The notes: generated from the letters alone by a model not told the origin. 64,000 nucleotides of DNA from Leptospira noumeaensis (GCF_004770765.1 NZ_RQFK01000011.1:124001-188000), one strand, 5' to 3'. Positions 36,512-46,431 are shown, counted from the stretch's first letter. Numbers and translations: made by a program.

Positions 36512-37138
36512 TTATACTGTTTTTGCGTACAACCAGGGAACTTCTTTTTGGTTCTTTTCCTCAAATTTTTGAATAAATTCAGCCTTTTGGAGAGTGAGTC
36601 CAATATCATCCAAACCATTCAGGAGGCAATGTTTCCGAAAACCGTCCACTTCAAATGGGTATTTTTTTCCCTCTTCAGTGATCACCACTTGGTTTTCCAA
36701 ATCGATTTCCAAGTTAGCACCTGGTTTTTTATCGATGGTTTGGAAAATTTCTTCTACTTGGTTTTCTGGTAGAACAATTGGTAACATTCCATTTTTAAAA
36801 CAGTTATTGTAAAAAATATCTGCATAAGAAGGAGAAATGATGGAACGAAATCCATAATCTTCTAAGGCCCAAGGAGCGTGTTCCCTTGAGGATCCACAAC
36901 CAAAGTTATCTCTTGTGACAAGGATATTGGCGCCGTTGTATCTTTCTGCATTGAGAGCAAATTCTGGATTTGGTATTTTCCCAGCATCATCCAAAAATCT
37001 CCAGTCATGGAATAGATGTTGTCCAAACCCTGACCTTTCAATTTTACGAAGGAATTGTTTTGGGATGATTTGGTCTGTGTCTACGTTTGCCTTATCTAAA
37101 AGAGCAGCGATACCTTTTAACTTTGTGAATGCTTTCAT
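36512..37138 (-). CDS. leuD: 3-isopropylmalate dehydratase small subunit
   Basis: A 208-residue swivel domain with [20 protein letters not shown], the [17 protein letters not shown] motif and the [11 protein letters not shown] segment. With LeuC it isomerises 2-isopropylmalate in leucine synthesis; the related citramalate pathway to isoleucine in leptospires also uses this enzyme. It follows leuC with a one-base gap. The length is usual for the bacterial LeuCD type. Confidence 0.96.
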   Translation of the reverse strand: MKAFTKLKGIAALLDKANVDTDQIIPKQFLRKIERSGFGQHLFHDWRFLDDAGKIPNPEFALNAERYNGANILVTRDNFGCGSSREHAPWALEDYGFRSIISPSYADIFYNNCFKNGMLPIVLPENQVEEIFQTIDKKPGANLEIDLENQVVITEEGKKYPFEVDGFRKHCLLNGLDDIGLTLQKAEFIQKFEEKNQKEVPWLYAKTV

Positions 37139-37139
37139 T

Positions 37140-38534
37140 TTATTTCCACTCCCGAATGTCTACGAAATGTCCTTCGACCGCTACGGCCGCTGCCATTGCC
37201 GGTCCAACTAAATGAGTCCTTCCACCTTTTCCCTGTCTTCCTTCAAAGTTTCTGTTGGAAGTGGAGGCACAACGATCCCCCGGGGAAAGAACGTCATCGT
37301 TCATGGCAAGGCACATAGAACAACCAGGGTTACGCCATTGGAATCCGGCTTCTAAAAAGATTTTATCAAGCCCTTCCTGTTCTGCTTGTCGTTTCACACG
37401 ACCAGAACCAGGCACAATGATGGCCTCTACTTCTTTGCTAACTTTTTTACCTTTGACAGTGTCCGCAACCACACGTAAGTCTTCGATCCTAGAGTTGGTG
37501 CATGATCCAATAAATACTTTATTTACTTTGACATCAGAAAGTTTCTGACCAGGTTTTAAATCCATATAAGCAAGGGCAGACTCCGCTGATTTTTTTTGGA
37601 CAGGGTCTGTAAAATCAGAAGGTGCAGGCACTGCCGATGTGACAGGAATCACTTGGCCAGGAGAAGTTCCCCAAGAAACCATAGGTGCAATTTCATTTGC
37701 ATTCAAAACGACTGTTTTATCAAATTTCGCGCCTGCGTCCGTTGCATACGCTTTCCACTTAGCAGCCGCTATATCAAAAGCCTCACCCTTAGGAGCAAAG
37801 TCTCTTCCTTTGATATAGTTGATAGTCGTATCATCTGGGGAAATGAGTCCGGCACGAGCACCAGCTTCAATCGCCATATTACAGATGGTCATACGACCTT
37901 CCATACTGAGAGAACGAATGGCTTCACCTGTGAATTCAATTACGTATCCAGTCGCCCCGTCTGTTCCAATTTTACCGATGATCGCAAGAACAATGTCTTT
38001 TGCTGAAACAAGGGGAGACAACTTTCCATCCACTCGGATCTCCAAAGTTTTTGGTTTCTTTTGGACTAGGGTTTGTGTTGCGAGAACATGTTCTACTTCC
38101 GAAGTTCCAATTCCAAAAGCAAGTGCTCCAAAAGCACCATGAGTGGCGGTGTGTGAATCCCCACAAACAATTGTCATACCAGGATGGGTAAGACCAAGTT
38201 CAGGTGCGACCACGTGGACAATTCCGTTGTCCGGGTGGTTGATATCAAATAATGTAATTCCGTTTTCTTTACAGTTGTCCATCAGAGTTTGCATCTGCAA
38301 AACAGAGATAGGATCTACTGATTTCCAGTCACGAGTCCTTGTGGATACGTTGTGATCCATAGTTGCAAAAGTGGCATCAGGACGTCGCACTTTTCTGTTG
38401 GTTAGTTTTAAACTTTCAAAAGCCTGTGGGCTTGTCACCTCATGAACTAGGTGTCTATCAATATAGATAAGGCAGGTTCCATCGTCCTCGTGAACCAAAT
38501 GGTCATTCCAAATCTTTTCAAACATGGTTTTCAT
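37140..38534 (-). CDS. leuC: 3-isopropylmalate dehydratase large subunit
   Basis: A 464-residue aconitase-family enzyme. Substrate and cluster motifs: [46 protein letters not shown], the cluster Cys in [13 protein letters not shown] and the [13 protein letters not shown] pair of cysteines that complete the 4Fe-4S ligands. The chosen ATG at 38534 follows a GAGGGAG ribosome-binding site; a second ATG three codons on is possible. It forms a two-gene unit with leuD. No leader peptide or attenuator is visible in the 77 bases before the next gene. Confidence 0.97.
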   Translation of the reverse strand: MKTMFEKIWNDHLVHEDDGTCLIYIDRHLVHEVTSPQAFESLKLTNRKVRRPDATFATMDHNVSTRTRDWKSVDPISVLQMQTLMDNCKENGITLFDINHPDNGIVHVVAPELGLTHPGMTIVCGDSHTATHGAFGALAFGIGTSEVEHVLATQTLVQKKPKTLEIRVDGKLSPLVSAKDIVLAIIGKIGTDGATGYVIEFTGEAIRSLSMEGRMTICNMAIEAGARAGLISPDDTTINYIKGRDFAPKGEAFDIAAAKWKAYATDAGAKFDKTVVLNANEIAPMVSWGTSPGQVIPVTSAVPAPSDFTDPVQKKSAESALAYMDLKPGQKLSDVKVNKVFIGSCTNSRIEDLRVVADTVKGKKVSKEVEAIIVPGSGRVKRQAEQEGLDKIFLEAGFQWRNPGCSMCLAMNDDVLSPGDRCASTSNRNFEGRQGKGGRTHLVGPAMAAAVAVEGHFVDIREWK

Positions 38535-38611
38535 AACTAGACTCCCTCACTTCCAGTCATAACTCGGACACGGGGTAGTCTGTCCAGGGAATTTGGAAAA
38601 ATAGAGAAGTT

Positions 38612-39436
38612 CTAAGGGGTCTGGACTGTCGCCCCGTCTACATAGGTTCCCGATATCCCTGAACAATGTGTGGCAGCAGTCCCTGCCCCTCCCGTCAAAG
38701 GAGCGGTATAAACGCTGATGATATAACCAACACTGGACTGGGTGACCTTACAAGAACCCACGACACTCGTTTCAGTACATTTAGGCGTCTGTTTGGTTCC
38801 AGAAAGACAACTTGTAAGATACCCATAGTAGTTTTGGCAGACACCACCACCCACAGCACAAGCAAATTTAAAGGTCTTGGTGGATCCCCCGTTGAGAAGG
38901 TCAGATAGGTCAGAATCGGAAATGGTTTGTACGGGTGTTCCATCCGTTAGAACCGTGAGTGGATTTGCCTCTGCACTTTCTTTTTGGTAAAGGTAAATTA
39001 AATAACTTCCTGCCTTTGTGAAAGTAAGAACAGTTGCTGGTGAATCTACTTTAGAAAATTCCGTTCCATCCTTCGCGAGGACAGCCGAAGAAAGATCCAA
39101 GGGACAACTCGTCGAAACATAAACCGAAAGTTTCGCATAACGAGAAAGTACGACCCTTGTTCCAATTTGTGCTCCAGCAATTTGCATGACTGCATAATAG
39201 GTATCGCCGGCAAGAGCAAACGAGACTGACTGTGAACTAGTTGTGATTCCTGTATAACCCGCTTTGATTTGTGTTCCGAGTCCTGCTACAGTACATCCAT
39301 CAGCCCCAGTTTCTTTAGCTAAAACGAGTGAAGTTGCTGCATCGTTTTTAGAAGTTTCTCCAGAACATCCGAGAAAGACAGAAAAAAGAAAAAAATTCAT
39401 GAGTAAAAAAACTTTGAATGAGTATATCCGAAACAT
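38612..39436 (-). CDS. Putative surface or periplasmic lipoprotein
   Basis: About 274 residues from the ATG at 39436, with signal segment FLLMNFFLFSVFLGC and lipobox cysteine in FLGCSG. The mature protein is low in charge and rich in Ser, Thr, Gly and Ala, with at least nine further cysteines that suggest disulfides (for example CSGISG and CAVGGGVCQNYYG). It resembles secreted leptospiral repeat-free lipoproteins but I recognise no domain. It lies five bases after the FHA protein gene and may be co-transcribed with it. Confidence 0.8.
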   Translation of the reverse strand: MFRIYSFKVFLLMNFFLFSVFLGCSGETSKNDAATSLVLAKETGADGCTVAGLGTQIKAGYTGITTSSQSVSFALAGDTYYAVMQIAGAQIGTRVVLSRYAKLSVYVSTSCPLDLSSAVLAKDGTEFSKVDSPATVLTFTKAGSYLIYLYQKESAEANPLTVLTDGTPVQTISDSDLSDLLNGGSTKTFKFACAVGGGVCQNYYGYLTSCLSGTKQTPKCTETSVVGSCKVTQSSVGYIISVYTAPLTGGAGTAATHCSGISGTYVDGATVQTP

Positions 39437-39440
39437 AACT

Positions 39441-40898
39441 CTACCTTCCTCGAAACGATAAGACAGTTTTTCCAATTTGGATTTCGTCCAAATTATGAAG
39501 AACTTTTGGGCGAAGTAACTTTTTGCCGTTCAAGTATACACCTGTTTCCGATACACAATCAAACAATATATACTTTCCTTTTTTGTTTTTTATCTTCGCA
39601 TGAAGGCCGGCCACAGAGGGGTCATGGAGAACTAAATGATTGGATTCTGACTTACCAATGGTCATTTCCTCAAATTGTAATGAATACTGCTCTGAGTTTT
39701 GATTTCCATCTCTTCGTAAGAGAACAGCGTATGAATAGGATGTACCAGCCGGAGGTGTTTTTTCCGCAATGGTAAGGGCAATTTCACGGTCACGAGCGGC
39801 CTTCTCCATTGTTTCTCCATACATCCGATCGTAAACTTGGAGTTCCTCTTTTCGATCAAAAGATTCAAGCGAGGAAGGCGGAGTCGTTAAAATTCCCTGT
39901 TCCCTTTCTTCATAGCCACGTAAATAATACAATGCCGCCAAACAAAGAAAAATGAAAAATAAACTGACAGGGAAAAAGAATAAGGGATCAGAAAGTTTCA
40001 AATAGACAGATTTGAAAAAAGATAGTTCATACCGAAATTCAAATCGTATCCCTTGGTCTACCGAAACCAAACTTCCCGCCACAGAATTTGTTTTCCACTG
40101 CGACAAATTCCAAGGAGAAAAATATACTAACTCATAATCTGGATTTCCCAAAAGACGCAAATAGGAAAAAAGTTCCGAATAACTATCTGACTTAGTTATG
40201 GGATAATGGTTTCCATTCGCATAACTTGCTAACTTTGTTGCTTCTAAGGAACTAGGTGCAAGAACAATGAGTTGCAGATTTTTCTCTCGAATTCTTTTCG
40301 CAAGTTCCGGGATCTCAAATCGATCCTGCCATTCAGGAGAAAAACTAACGAATATTAGAATATGGTCTTCAGTGGATGTATTTTTAGGAATCCCTTCTAA
40401 AAAATTTTCCCAGTTTCGAATGGGATACACTGGAGCCGGTTCCTTGGGAAAAGGAAAAGAAATATCTAAAACATTCGAACGAATCCTTTCAAAGGAATGT
40501 TTGTTTGTATCTGATTGAATTTGTAATTTTGAAGTCCCACCAGTTTGTTCCGAAATTTTGACCAACTGGTTTGCCAATTGGATGATCCAACGTCTGTCTT
40601 CAGCATTGGTATAACTGGGAATGGATATGTATAAGTGGACAGGATTTTTTGATTCCAGAGGATCCAAGCGATACGACTCAGTAAGTCTCACCACAGAACT
40701 TAGTTCTTCAGAAAGAATAAATCCTTGGGGACCAACAATTGTGTTGGAATGGAATCGAACTTTGACTTCGGGATAAGCACGAACGTCTATGGATCGGAGT
40801 TTGAATCCTGGTTCCGCAGAAAGGTAAACAGGTAAAAATAGAAAGAGGAAAATCCCGTTACGAAAAGAGGAGAGAAGCTTCCTTAAGTTGTTTTCCAT
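39441..40898 (-). CDS. Membrane protein with periplasmic domain and cytoplasmic FHA domain
   Basis: A 485-residue protein. It has an N-terminal signal or anchor (about 14-28, FLFLFLPVYLSAEP), a large extracytoplasmic part (about 30-300) with a von-Willebrand-like stretch HILIFVSFSPEWQDRF and LQLIVLAPSSLEATK, one membrane helix (about 306-327), a Glu/Arg-rich linker and a C-terminal FHA domain (about 395-485: FEEMTIGKSESNHLVLHDPSV and VYLNGKKLLRPKVLHNLDEIQIG). FHA domains bind phosphothreonine, so this may couple an outside signal to a Ser/Thr kinase pathway. The 3' end of the upstream ABC ATPase gene overlaps its start by 41 bases. Confidence 0.82.
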   Translation of the reverse strand: MENNLRKLLSSFRNGIFLFLFLPVYLSAEPGFKLRSIDVRAYPEVKVRFHSNTIVGPQGFILSEELSSVVRLTESYRLDPLESKNPVHLYISIPSYTNAEDRRWIIQLANQLVKISEQTGGTSKLQIQSDTNKHSFERIRSNVLDISFPFPKEPAPVYPIRNWENFLEGIPKNTSTEDHILIFVSFSPEWQDRFEIPELAKRIREKNLQLIVLAPSSLEATKLASYANGNHYPITKSDSYSELFSYLRLLGNPDYELVYFSPWNLSQWKTNSVAGSLVSVDQGIRFEFRYELSFFKSVYLKLSDPLFFFPVSLFFIFLCLAALYYLRGYEEREQGILTTPPSSLESFDRKEELQVYDRMYGETMEKAARDREIALTIAEKTPPAGTSYSYAVLLRRDGNQNSEQYSLQFEEMTIGKSESNHLVLHDPSVAGLHAKIKNKKGKYILFDCVSETGVYLNGKKLLRPKVLHNLDEIQIGKTVLSFRGR

Positions 40899-41613
40899 AT
40901 TCTGTTTTTGGCTCCAGGTTTTGGTTTAGAACCGAAATGGTTTCTATGACTTCCCCTTGTTTCATTATCGTAACTTGGGAGGCCAGACTTTCGACGATCC
41001 GAAGCTCGTGTGTGATAAAAACAACTGACATCCCCATTTTTGCAAGATTTTGGATGGTTTCCAAGACAATTTTTTCGGAAAAGGCATCAAGGCCAGTGGT
41101 GGGTTCATCCAAAATCAAAATTTCAGGAGTTCTTAAAAATGCGAGAGAAAGTAGAATCCTCTGTTTTTCTCCGCCGGAAAGGGTTCTTGCATATTCCTTC
41201 CAATGAGCTCTGGGAATGGACAATTGATCCCAGGTAGAAAGTAAAGATTCATAGGGAACCTTGTTTAACCCCGAAAGTTTGAAAAAATCTTTGATTTGTG
41301 CTTCTATGGTGCGGAAAGGATGGAAGGCAGTATTCGGATTCTGCGGAACCATAAACAGCCGAGAACGGTAGGATTTCGAAAGGACATCTTCGCCTAACAC
41401 GAAAAAGGAATCGTATTGAAGCCTGCAACCTTGAGGGATCATTCCAAACAGAGAAAATCCCAGAGTGGATTTTCCTGATCCTGATTCTCCAATGATCCCG
41501 TAAATGATTCCTCTCGGAATTTCTAAAGAAATTCCCTTCCAAATCTTTTGCCCATCCTTTGTTTCGATGGTTGCATTTTTGATTTGGACAACAGGAAACT
41601 CAGTCGAGCCCAA
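40858..41613 (-). CDS. Orphan ABC transporter ATP-binding protein, Opp/Dpp type
   Basis: About 251 residues from the TTG at 41613, which has AAGGA five bases upstream; a TTG at 41628 is also open. Motifs: Walker [18 protein letters not shown]-loop [16 protein letters not shown] (the peptide/nickel subtype), signature [12 protein letters not shown], Walker [14 protein letters not shown] and the H-loop ITHELRIVE. No permease, second ATPase or binding protein gene is nearby, and the C-terminal oligopeptide domain of OppD is missing. It overlaps gmhA upstream and the FHA gene downstream, so it is in an envelope operon. The substrate is unknown. Confidence 0.85.
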   Translation of the reverse strand: MGSTEFPVVQIKNATIETKDGQKIWKGISLEIPRGIIYGIIGESGSGKSTLGFSLFGMIPQGCRLQYDSFFVLGEDVLSKSYRSRLFMVPQNPNTAFHPFRTIEAQIKDFFKLSGLNKVPYESLLSTWDQLSIPRAHWKEYARTLSGGEKQRILLSLAFLRTPEILILDEPTTGLDAFSEKIVLETIQNLAKMGMSVVFITHELRIVESLASQVTIMKQGEVIETISVLNQNLEPKTEYGKQLKEASLLFS

Positions 41614-42187
41614 AGAGTTCCTTTTCAATGATGCTACAAAGAATGTGACCTATAAGGATATGACATTCTTGGATTCTCGCTGTGACTTTCGAAGGGACAA
41701 TGATTTCCACGTCTCCCTTACCCTTTAGTTTTCCACCGTCTCCACCCAAAAACAAAACCACCTTCATTCCAATTTTTCGAGCTTCTTCTACCGCCAAAAT
41801 GATGTTTTGCGAATTCCCTGAAGTGGTGAGTCCTACAAACACATCTGTCGGTTTTCCAAAAGCTTGCACCTGTCTTTGGAATACATATTCGTATCCATAA
41901 TCATTAGAACAAGCGGTAAGGACAGCCTGGTCACTATTGAGTGCCAATGCAGGGATGGCTTTTCTTTCATTCCCAGATTTGTAACGAACCACAAGTTCGG
42001 CTGCGATATGGGAAGCATCACAACTGGAACCCCCGTTCCCACAAAAATACAAAAGTCCATTTTGTTTGAGTGATTCAACTAGAAGTTTCCCAGCACTTTC
42101 AATCGATGGCAGAAGAACAGGAAGTAACTGTTGTTTTACGGCAATCGAATCTTCGATTTGTGTTTGGATGAGTGATTTATGATCCAT
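41600..42187 (-). CDS. gmhA: Sedoheptulose 7-phosphate isomerase or related SIS-domain sugar isomerase
   Basis: A 195-residue SIS-domain protein with [55 protein letters not shown] and [17 protein letters not shown], the GmhA pattern including the zinc-ligand region. It makes D-glycero-D-manno-heptose 7-phosphate, the substrate of the kinase encoded near 17.5 kb. GmhA also resembles DiaA, but leptospiral LPS synthesis and the sugar context favour GmhA. Its 3' end overlaps the ABC ATPase gene and its start overlaps the gene before it by 11 bases. Confidence 0.85.
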   Translation of the reverse strand: MDHKSLIQTQIEDSIAVKQQLLPVLLPSIESAGKLLVESLKQNGLLYFCGNGGSSCDASHIAAELVVRYKSGNERKAIPALALNSDQAVLTACSNDYGYEYVFQRQVQAFGKPTDVFVGLTTSGNSQNIILAVEEARKIGMKVVLFLGGDGGKLKGKGDVEIIVPSKVTARIQECHILIGHILCSIIEKELFGLD

Positions 42188-42950
42188 GATTTTGTTCCTT
42201 ATCTCTTCTTTCTTTGATGGTATTCACAGCATTTCCGAATTCAACCAGTGCCGAACCGAAACCAAATAAATTTTTTGCTTTTGAATACGGGTTATTTTGA
42301 TCCGTCAGACCAAGATTCAGATAAAATAATTCATCTCTTACCAATTTCTTTTGCCTATCGGTTGCTACAGATTCAAAAAAAATCCGGCACTCTTCCCCAA
42401 TAGCAAGCATCGCCAGTGCCATCGAGTTTGGTTTCATTTGTAGAACCAATTGTTCTTTCCAAAATCGTTCCCAAGTTAAAACAATCCTCCAATCTTCTTT
42501 AGGAGCATTGGTATCTAAAAATAAATCTGTTTTGGGAATTGCAAGGCTAGAGAGAAGTCCATCCAAACTAGAAATATCTTTAGTGAGATTTTTATTTAAA
42601 TCCCCTTCATCGACAAAAAGAACCCCTGACCATTTATCTTCTTTATTTTTATACAGATGGTTTCCTGTAACTAAAATCAAAGAATAATCTAAACCTTCAA
42701 CACGAAACAATTTCTCGTTTGTTTTGGTTAAGCGAAACTTCGGTGATTCGAAAACTACCCCTGAACTCACTTGTTTTGTGCGTAGTTTTTTTTTCCAGTT
42801 GTCAATGGCTACGGCCCATTCCATAGCGAATGTTTTTGGTTCTTTTTTTCTTTTTGCGGAATCCAAATCTTCTGTTTTCCCGTTCGAAAGGAAAAGATTT
42901 AAGAACCTAGAGAAAAATCCGGGTTTGGATGGTTGTTTAGTTTTTGCCAT
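42177..42950 (-). CDS. Protein of unknown function in the LPS operon
   Basis: A 257-residue soluble protein with a basic N terminus and no membrane segments apart from a weak hydrophobic stretch near 10-20 ([15 protein letters not shown]). I recognise no domain. Features are a middle beta section ([28 protein letters not shown]) and a helical C-terminal half ending [11 protein letters not shown]. It overlaps gmhA by 11 bases and the family 2 glycosyltransferase by 14, so it is translated with LPS genes. It may be a regulator or assembly factor for LPS sugars; no function is assigned. Confidence 0.7.
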   Translation of the reverse strand: MAKTKQPSKPGFFSRFLNLFLSNGKTEDLDSAKRKKEPKTFAMEWAVAIDNWKKKLRTKQVSSGVVFESPKFRLTKTNEKLFRVEGLDYSLILVTGNHLYKNKEDKWSGVLFVDEGDLNKNLTKDISSLDGLLSSLAIPKTDLFLDTNAPKEDWRIVLTWERFWKEQLVLQMKPNSMALAMLAIGEECRIFFESVATDRQKKLVRDELFYLNLGLTDQNNPYSKAKNLFGFGSALVEFGNAVNTIKERRDKEQNHGS

Positions 42951-43758
42951 ATTCTTTTCTGATATTGGACGGCCTTTCTATCTGCTTTCTATCTAATTCA
43001 TATAATTTAGCATATTTCAAAAAGGTGGAAAAGGAGGAGGCAGTCGCAATCCAAAGTCCAGGGATTCCATCCAGAAACCCAAATTTAAAAATATAAATTT
43101 CTAAAAATTTCCCAAATGGTTTGAAAATTGTTTTGAAAAGAGAGAATCTTTCTCCTTTCGCATAACGTGTATAAGCAACAATACTTGAGAATTGGTTGAT
43201 GGTAGTGATTTGGTGACTAAAATCTGTAAAACTATAATGAAGGATATCTCCCTTCATCACTTTTCCTATGGATCCAGATTTTAATTCAATATAATCGTGG
43301 GGATTTTCTCCGACCCAAGTGGCAGCATTTTTTTGGAACAAACGAAAGCGGCGCAAAGGATACCAACCACTATAACGAATCCATCTTCCCAAATGATAAG
43401 TAAGCCTTGCTATTTTATATCCATCGGCATGAACCTGATCGGAATCTAAAAATGATTGGATAGAATGAACCAAAGTTTCGTTTGCACGTTCATCGGCATC
43501 TAGTGACAAAATCCAATCATGAGAACATAAACCAATGGCTTTGTTTTTTTGTTCCACATGTCCCGGAAATGGGGACTCATAAAATTTGACTTTGGAAAAG
43601 GAAGTGGCAATTTCTTTTGTTCGGTCTGTACTTAAGGAATCTAAAACAATGATTTCATCGGCAACGGGCTCTACGGATCGAATACAATCCCCGATATTTT
43701 TTTCTTCGTTGAAGGTGATGATGGCCACCGACAAATTTCTTTTTCTCTTGCCTTCCAT
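42937..43758 (-). CDS. Family 2 glycosyltransferase, WaaE/KdtX type
   Basis: A 273-residue inverting transferase. NLSVAIITFNEEKNIGDCI, DEIIVLDSLSTDRTKEIA, the DXD-like SLDADER and a conserved WYPLRRFRLFQK region match LPS core transferases such as WaaE (beta-1,4-glucosyl to heptose). The C-terminal 70 residues are hydrophobic in parts (PGLWIATASSFSTFLKY). It is the first gene of the minus-strand LPS run and is divergent from the O-antigen-ligase-like gene across 30 bases. Donor sugar is unknown. Confidence 0.9.
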   Translation of the reverse strand: MEGKRKRNLSVAIITFNEEKNIGDCIRSVEPVADEIIVLDSLSTDRTKEIATSFSKVKFYESPFPGHVEQKNKAIGLCSHDWILSLDADERANETLVHSIQSFLDSDQVHADGYKIARLTYHLGRWIRYSGWYPLRRFRLFQKNAATWVGENPHDYIELKSGSIGKVMKGDILHYSFTDFSHQITTINQFSSIVAYTRYAKGERFSLFKTIFKPFGKFLEIYIFKFGFLDGIPGLWIATASSFSTFLKYAKLYELDRKQIERPSNIRKEYGKN

Positions 43759-43788
43759 AGGAGTTAAAACCTATTCTTTTAACCAAAT

Positions 43789-45675
43789 ATGATTGGGAAA
43801 GAAACATTTCATAAGATTTCCGTTGTTTTTCTATACCTTTTTTTTGTTCTTTCTCCCGTATCCATTAGCCTCTGCCAAATTTTTGCCGGTGCGTCCCTGT
43901 TCTTTTTGTTTTTGGACTACATTCAAAAAAAGAAATTTCCGAAGTTTGAATCCCAAATCCTTTTTTGGATTTTACTCTACCTGAGTTTTCTTTTCACCCC
44001 CATCCTTAATTTTGAGGAAACAAACTGGAAAAAAGTAATACTAAAATCGGAATTTGGGGACGTATGGATGGCCTTTTTATTATTACACCATTCAAACTTA
44101 TCTCGCATTGAAAAAACAAAATTAAAACAAGCAGTGCTTTTGGGAGCGGTTTTTCTAGTTTTATCCGGACTTGTTTCATTACTTTCGCCTTACAGGCTTG
44201 CTCCTTTTGTGATGGATGGATTTCAGTATATAGAAGGTAGACGCCTTCCCCATTTACTTGTGTTTATTTTGCAAAAACTTCCTCTCTATTTACCCATTGG
44301 TTTTCAAAGTACTCATCTCACTTACGGCGGATTACTTGCCATCTACCTTCCTTCTCTTTTCGAAAGAACCATTCGCATGTTCCCAATCACAAAAAAAGGA
44401 AGGTTTTCTAGATTCTATACGTGCTCTCTTTTTACATGCAGTTTGGTTGGTTTCCTTTTACTTTTCCTCAACCAAAGCCGATCCATTTGGTTTGGGTTAT
44501 TATTCGGTTTGGTTCTACTCTCTCTCCGAAAAAAAATTTCAATTAAGAAATACCTTCCTTGGTTTGGGTTTGGTCTTATTGGTTTTGTTTTCCTTTGTTT
44601 TTTACTCTACCAAAACAATTGGTTATTCCAAAGAGCTATAGACGATTTATTCGCTAAACGATCGTTAGAGAACCAAAGGGTGTGGATTCATAAAATGAAT
44701 TTTGCAATCCTTAAGGATTTTTATTTTTTAGGAATTGGTTCAGGAAATTATCCCACAGAGTTTGTCGCAAATGCCAAGGAACTAGTTAGAGAAATTCCTG
44801 AATTGTATTATGATTTATCCATCACACCTAAGTCTCACGCTCATTTTGATTTTTTGGAATTTTGGATCTTGGGTGGGGTTTTCGGAGGAATTTCTTTTTT
44901 TAGTTTTTTGTATCTGATTACAAAAAATATTTTGGAAGTTCCTAAACATAACCTCTTTTATTTAGGTTTTTACGCGATTGTTTTTGCAGGTAGTTTCCAA
45001 TGTTTTTTGTTAGATGATGAAGTCCTTTTGCCTTTCCTTGGGATTTTATGTTTATTACCAAACACTAATTTTCAGAAAAATGGGTTGGAAGAAATACCCG
45101 AAAAAAAACTTCAATATAAGATCTTTGGAATCCTTCTATTTTGGATTTTCATTTCCAGTATGGGTGCTCTGTATTTATCTAAAACTCCCGCAAATGACTT
45201 ATTCATCCACAGAGCTCGCACTGAACACAACTTCCCCGCAACCTTAGCGCAAAGCTCTATCAATGCCAGAGGTCCGGTAGCCCTTCCTTGGGAAACAAAG
45301 GAGATGTATTTCAAACTTGCAGGTTGTTTGGACAAGAACATAAACTTTGACCAAGATGCAGAATTACGGCAAATTCCCATTCAGTTTCAGATCCATTGGG
45401 AAGATTTATCCACTGGAAACCTACCTGCATCCTTAGAATTAGAAATTCGTAAACGCGAAAGTTTTGACCAAGACAAAGAATACAAAGTACATGCAGAACG
45501 AATTGTAAAAAAAGAAAGTTTTAAAAATCCAAAACAAATTCAAAGAGTGATCGTCCACCCGAAAGACTATCTGACTGAGGGAACAGAGTTTATTGATTTT
45601 GGGTTTAGGTATGTTTGGACGGGGGAAAGACCCTACTTGCCTCGAATTGAAATTTCAGGGAATTGTGTAGAGTAA
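43789..45675 (+). CDS. O-antigen ligase/polymerase-like membrane protein with C-terminal extracytoplasmic domain
   Basis: A 628-residue membrane protein with about 11-12 helices in residues 5-470. The Wzy_C/WaaL pattern includes HLTYGGLLAIYLPSLF, LNQSRSIWFGLLFGLVLLSL and a periplasmic loop with GIGSGNYPTEF and HAHFDFLEFWILGG, with the conserved His. After the last helix (about 455-475) come about 155 residues with no membrane segments that look like a beta-sandwich; WaaL proteins usually end soon after the last helix. Its stop codon is also the first three bases of the 195-bp repeat. Ligase versus polymerase cannot be settled from sequence. Confidence 0.85.
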   Translation: MIGKETFHKISVVFLYLFFVLSPVSISLCQIFAGASLFFLFLDYIQKKKFPKFESQILFWILLYLSFLFTPILNFEETNWKKVILKSEFGDVWMAFLLLHHSNLSRIEKTKLKQAVLLGAVFLVLSGLVSLLSPYRLAPFVMDGFQYIEGRRLPHLLVFILQKLPLYLPIGFQSTHLTYGGLLAIYLPSLFERTIRMFPITKKGRFSRFYTCSLFTCSLVGFLLLFLNQSRSIWFGLLFGLVLLSLRKKISIKKYLPWFGFGLIGFVFLCFLLYQNNWLFQRAIDDLFAKRSLENQRVWIHKMNFAILKDFYFLGIGSGNYPTEFVANAKELVREIPELYYDLSITPKSHAHFDFLEFWILGGVFGGISFFSFLYLITKNILEVPKHNLFYLGFYAIVFAGSFQCFLLDDEVLLPFLGILCLLPNTNFQKNGLEEIPEKKLQYKIFGILLFWIFISSMGALYLSKTPANDLFIHRARTEHNFPATLAQSSINARGPVALPWETKEMYFKLAGCLDKNINFDQDAELRQIPIQFQIHWEDLSTGNLPASLELEIRKRESFDQDKEYKVHAERIVKKESFKNPKQIQRVIVHPKDYLTEGTEFIDFGFRYVWTGERPYLPRIEISGNCVE

Positions 45676-46204
45676 GAGATGTTGATTTTAGTTTTGTTTG
45701 ATTAGGAATGTTCGCGGGAATCGCTTCAAACTTCGGCCATCCTGGCCTTTCGATCTCAGCCCGTCTTGCTCGTCACCTCAGGCCTCCTGCCTTCGGAAAA
45801 AACGCTTACGCTCCTTCCACCCTTGGCCTTCCTCGCCTCCGGCTTCTATAAAGCTTGCGCTGGGTCTTAAGAGATGTTGATTTTAGTTTTGTTTGATTAG
45901 GAATGTTCGCGGGAATCGCTTCAAACTTCGGCCATCCTGGCCTTTCGATCTCAGCCCGTCTTGCTCGTCACCTCAGGCCTCCTGCCTTCGGAAAAAACGT
46001 TTACGCTCCTTCCACCCTTGGCCTTCCTCGCCTCCGGCTTCTATAAAGCTTGCGCTGGGTCTTAAGAGATGTTGATTTTAGTTTTGTTTGATTAGGAATG
46101 TTCGCGGGAATCGCTTCAAACTTCGGCCATCCTGGCCTTTCGTTTTCAGCCCGTCTTGCTCGTCACCTCAGGCCTCCTGCCTTCGGAAAAAACGCTTACG
46201 CTCC
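45673..46204. repeat. Tandem array of a 195-bp GC-rich repeat (2.7 copies)
   Basis: Copies start at 45673, 45868 and 46063, a period of exactly 195 bases. Copies 1 and 2 differ at one or very few positions (cgctt versus cgttt near 45804 and 45999). Copy 3 changes ATC to TTT near 46143 and stops matching at 46204, after about 142 bases. The unit is well above the local GC content and full of short inverted repeats such as GGCC-atcct-GGCC and AGGC-ctcct-GCCT. It begins exactly at the stop codon of the upstream gene. The 60-codon frame in each copy has no ribosome-binding site and is not taken as a gene. 46205-46248 holds a T8 run and nothing else I recognise. Confidence 0.92.
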
Positions 46205-46248
46205 CTATGGGTCGCTACGTTTTTTTTGACTCGCAATCGTTCGATTTA

Positions 46249-46332
46249 TACCTGGAGCGGGAATCGAACCCGCACGGGATTACTCCCACAGGATTTTAAG
46301 TCCTGTGTGTCTACCAATTCCACCATCCAGGC
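46249..46332 (-). tRNA. tRNA-Leu (anticodon UAA)
   Basis: An 84-base cloverleaf on the minus strand. The acceptor stem GCCTGGA pairs with TCCAGGT (one G-U), the anticodon loop CTTAAAA gives UAA, the long variable arm GGGAGTAATCCC is the class II arm of leucine tRNAs, and GGTTCGATTCC is the T arm. No CCA is encoded. It lies 14 bases after tRNA-Cys on the same strand. Confidence 0.95.
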
Positions 46333-46346
46333 GAATTTTCAGTGAT

Positions 46347-46417
<71 letters not shown>

Positions 46418-46431
46418 AATCGTGACTTTGG

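Noticed and set aside
36505..36618. N-terminal extension of the FKBP protein
   Set aside because: It lies inside leuD and hides the signal peptide; the ATG at 36504 gives a proper exported protein.
37596..38166. Overlapping long frames opposite leuC
   Set aside because: They follow codon structure of leuC in other frames and carry no motif or ribosome-binding site.
45698..46345. Three nearly identical 60- to 85-codon frames, one per repeat copy
   Set aside because: They begin at a TTG without a ribosome-binding site, share the repeat's sequence exactly, and the third runs on into tRNA-Leu. They are by-products of the repeat.
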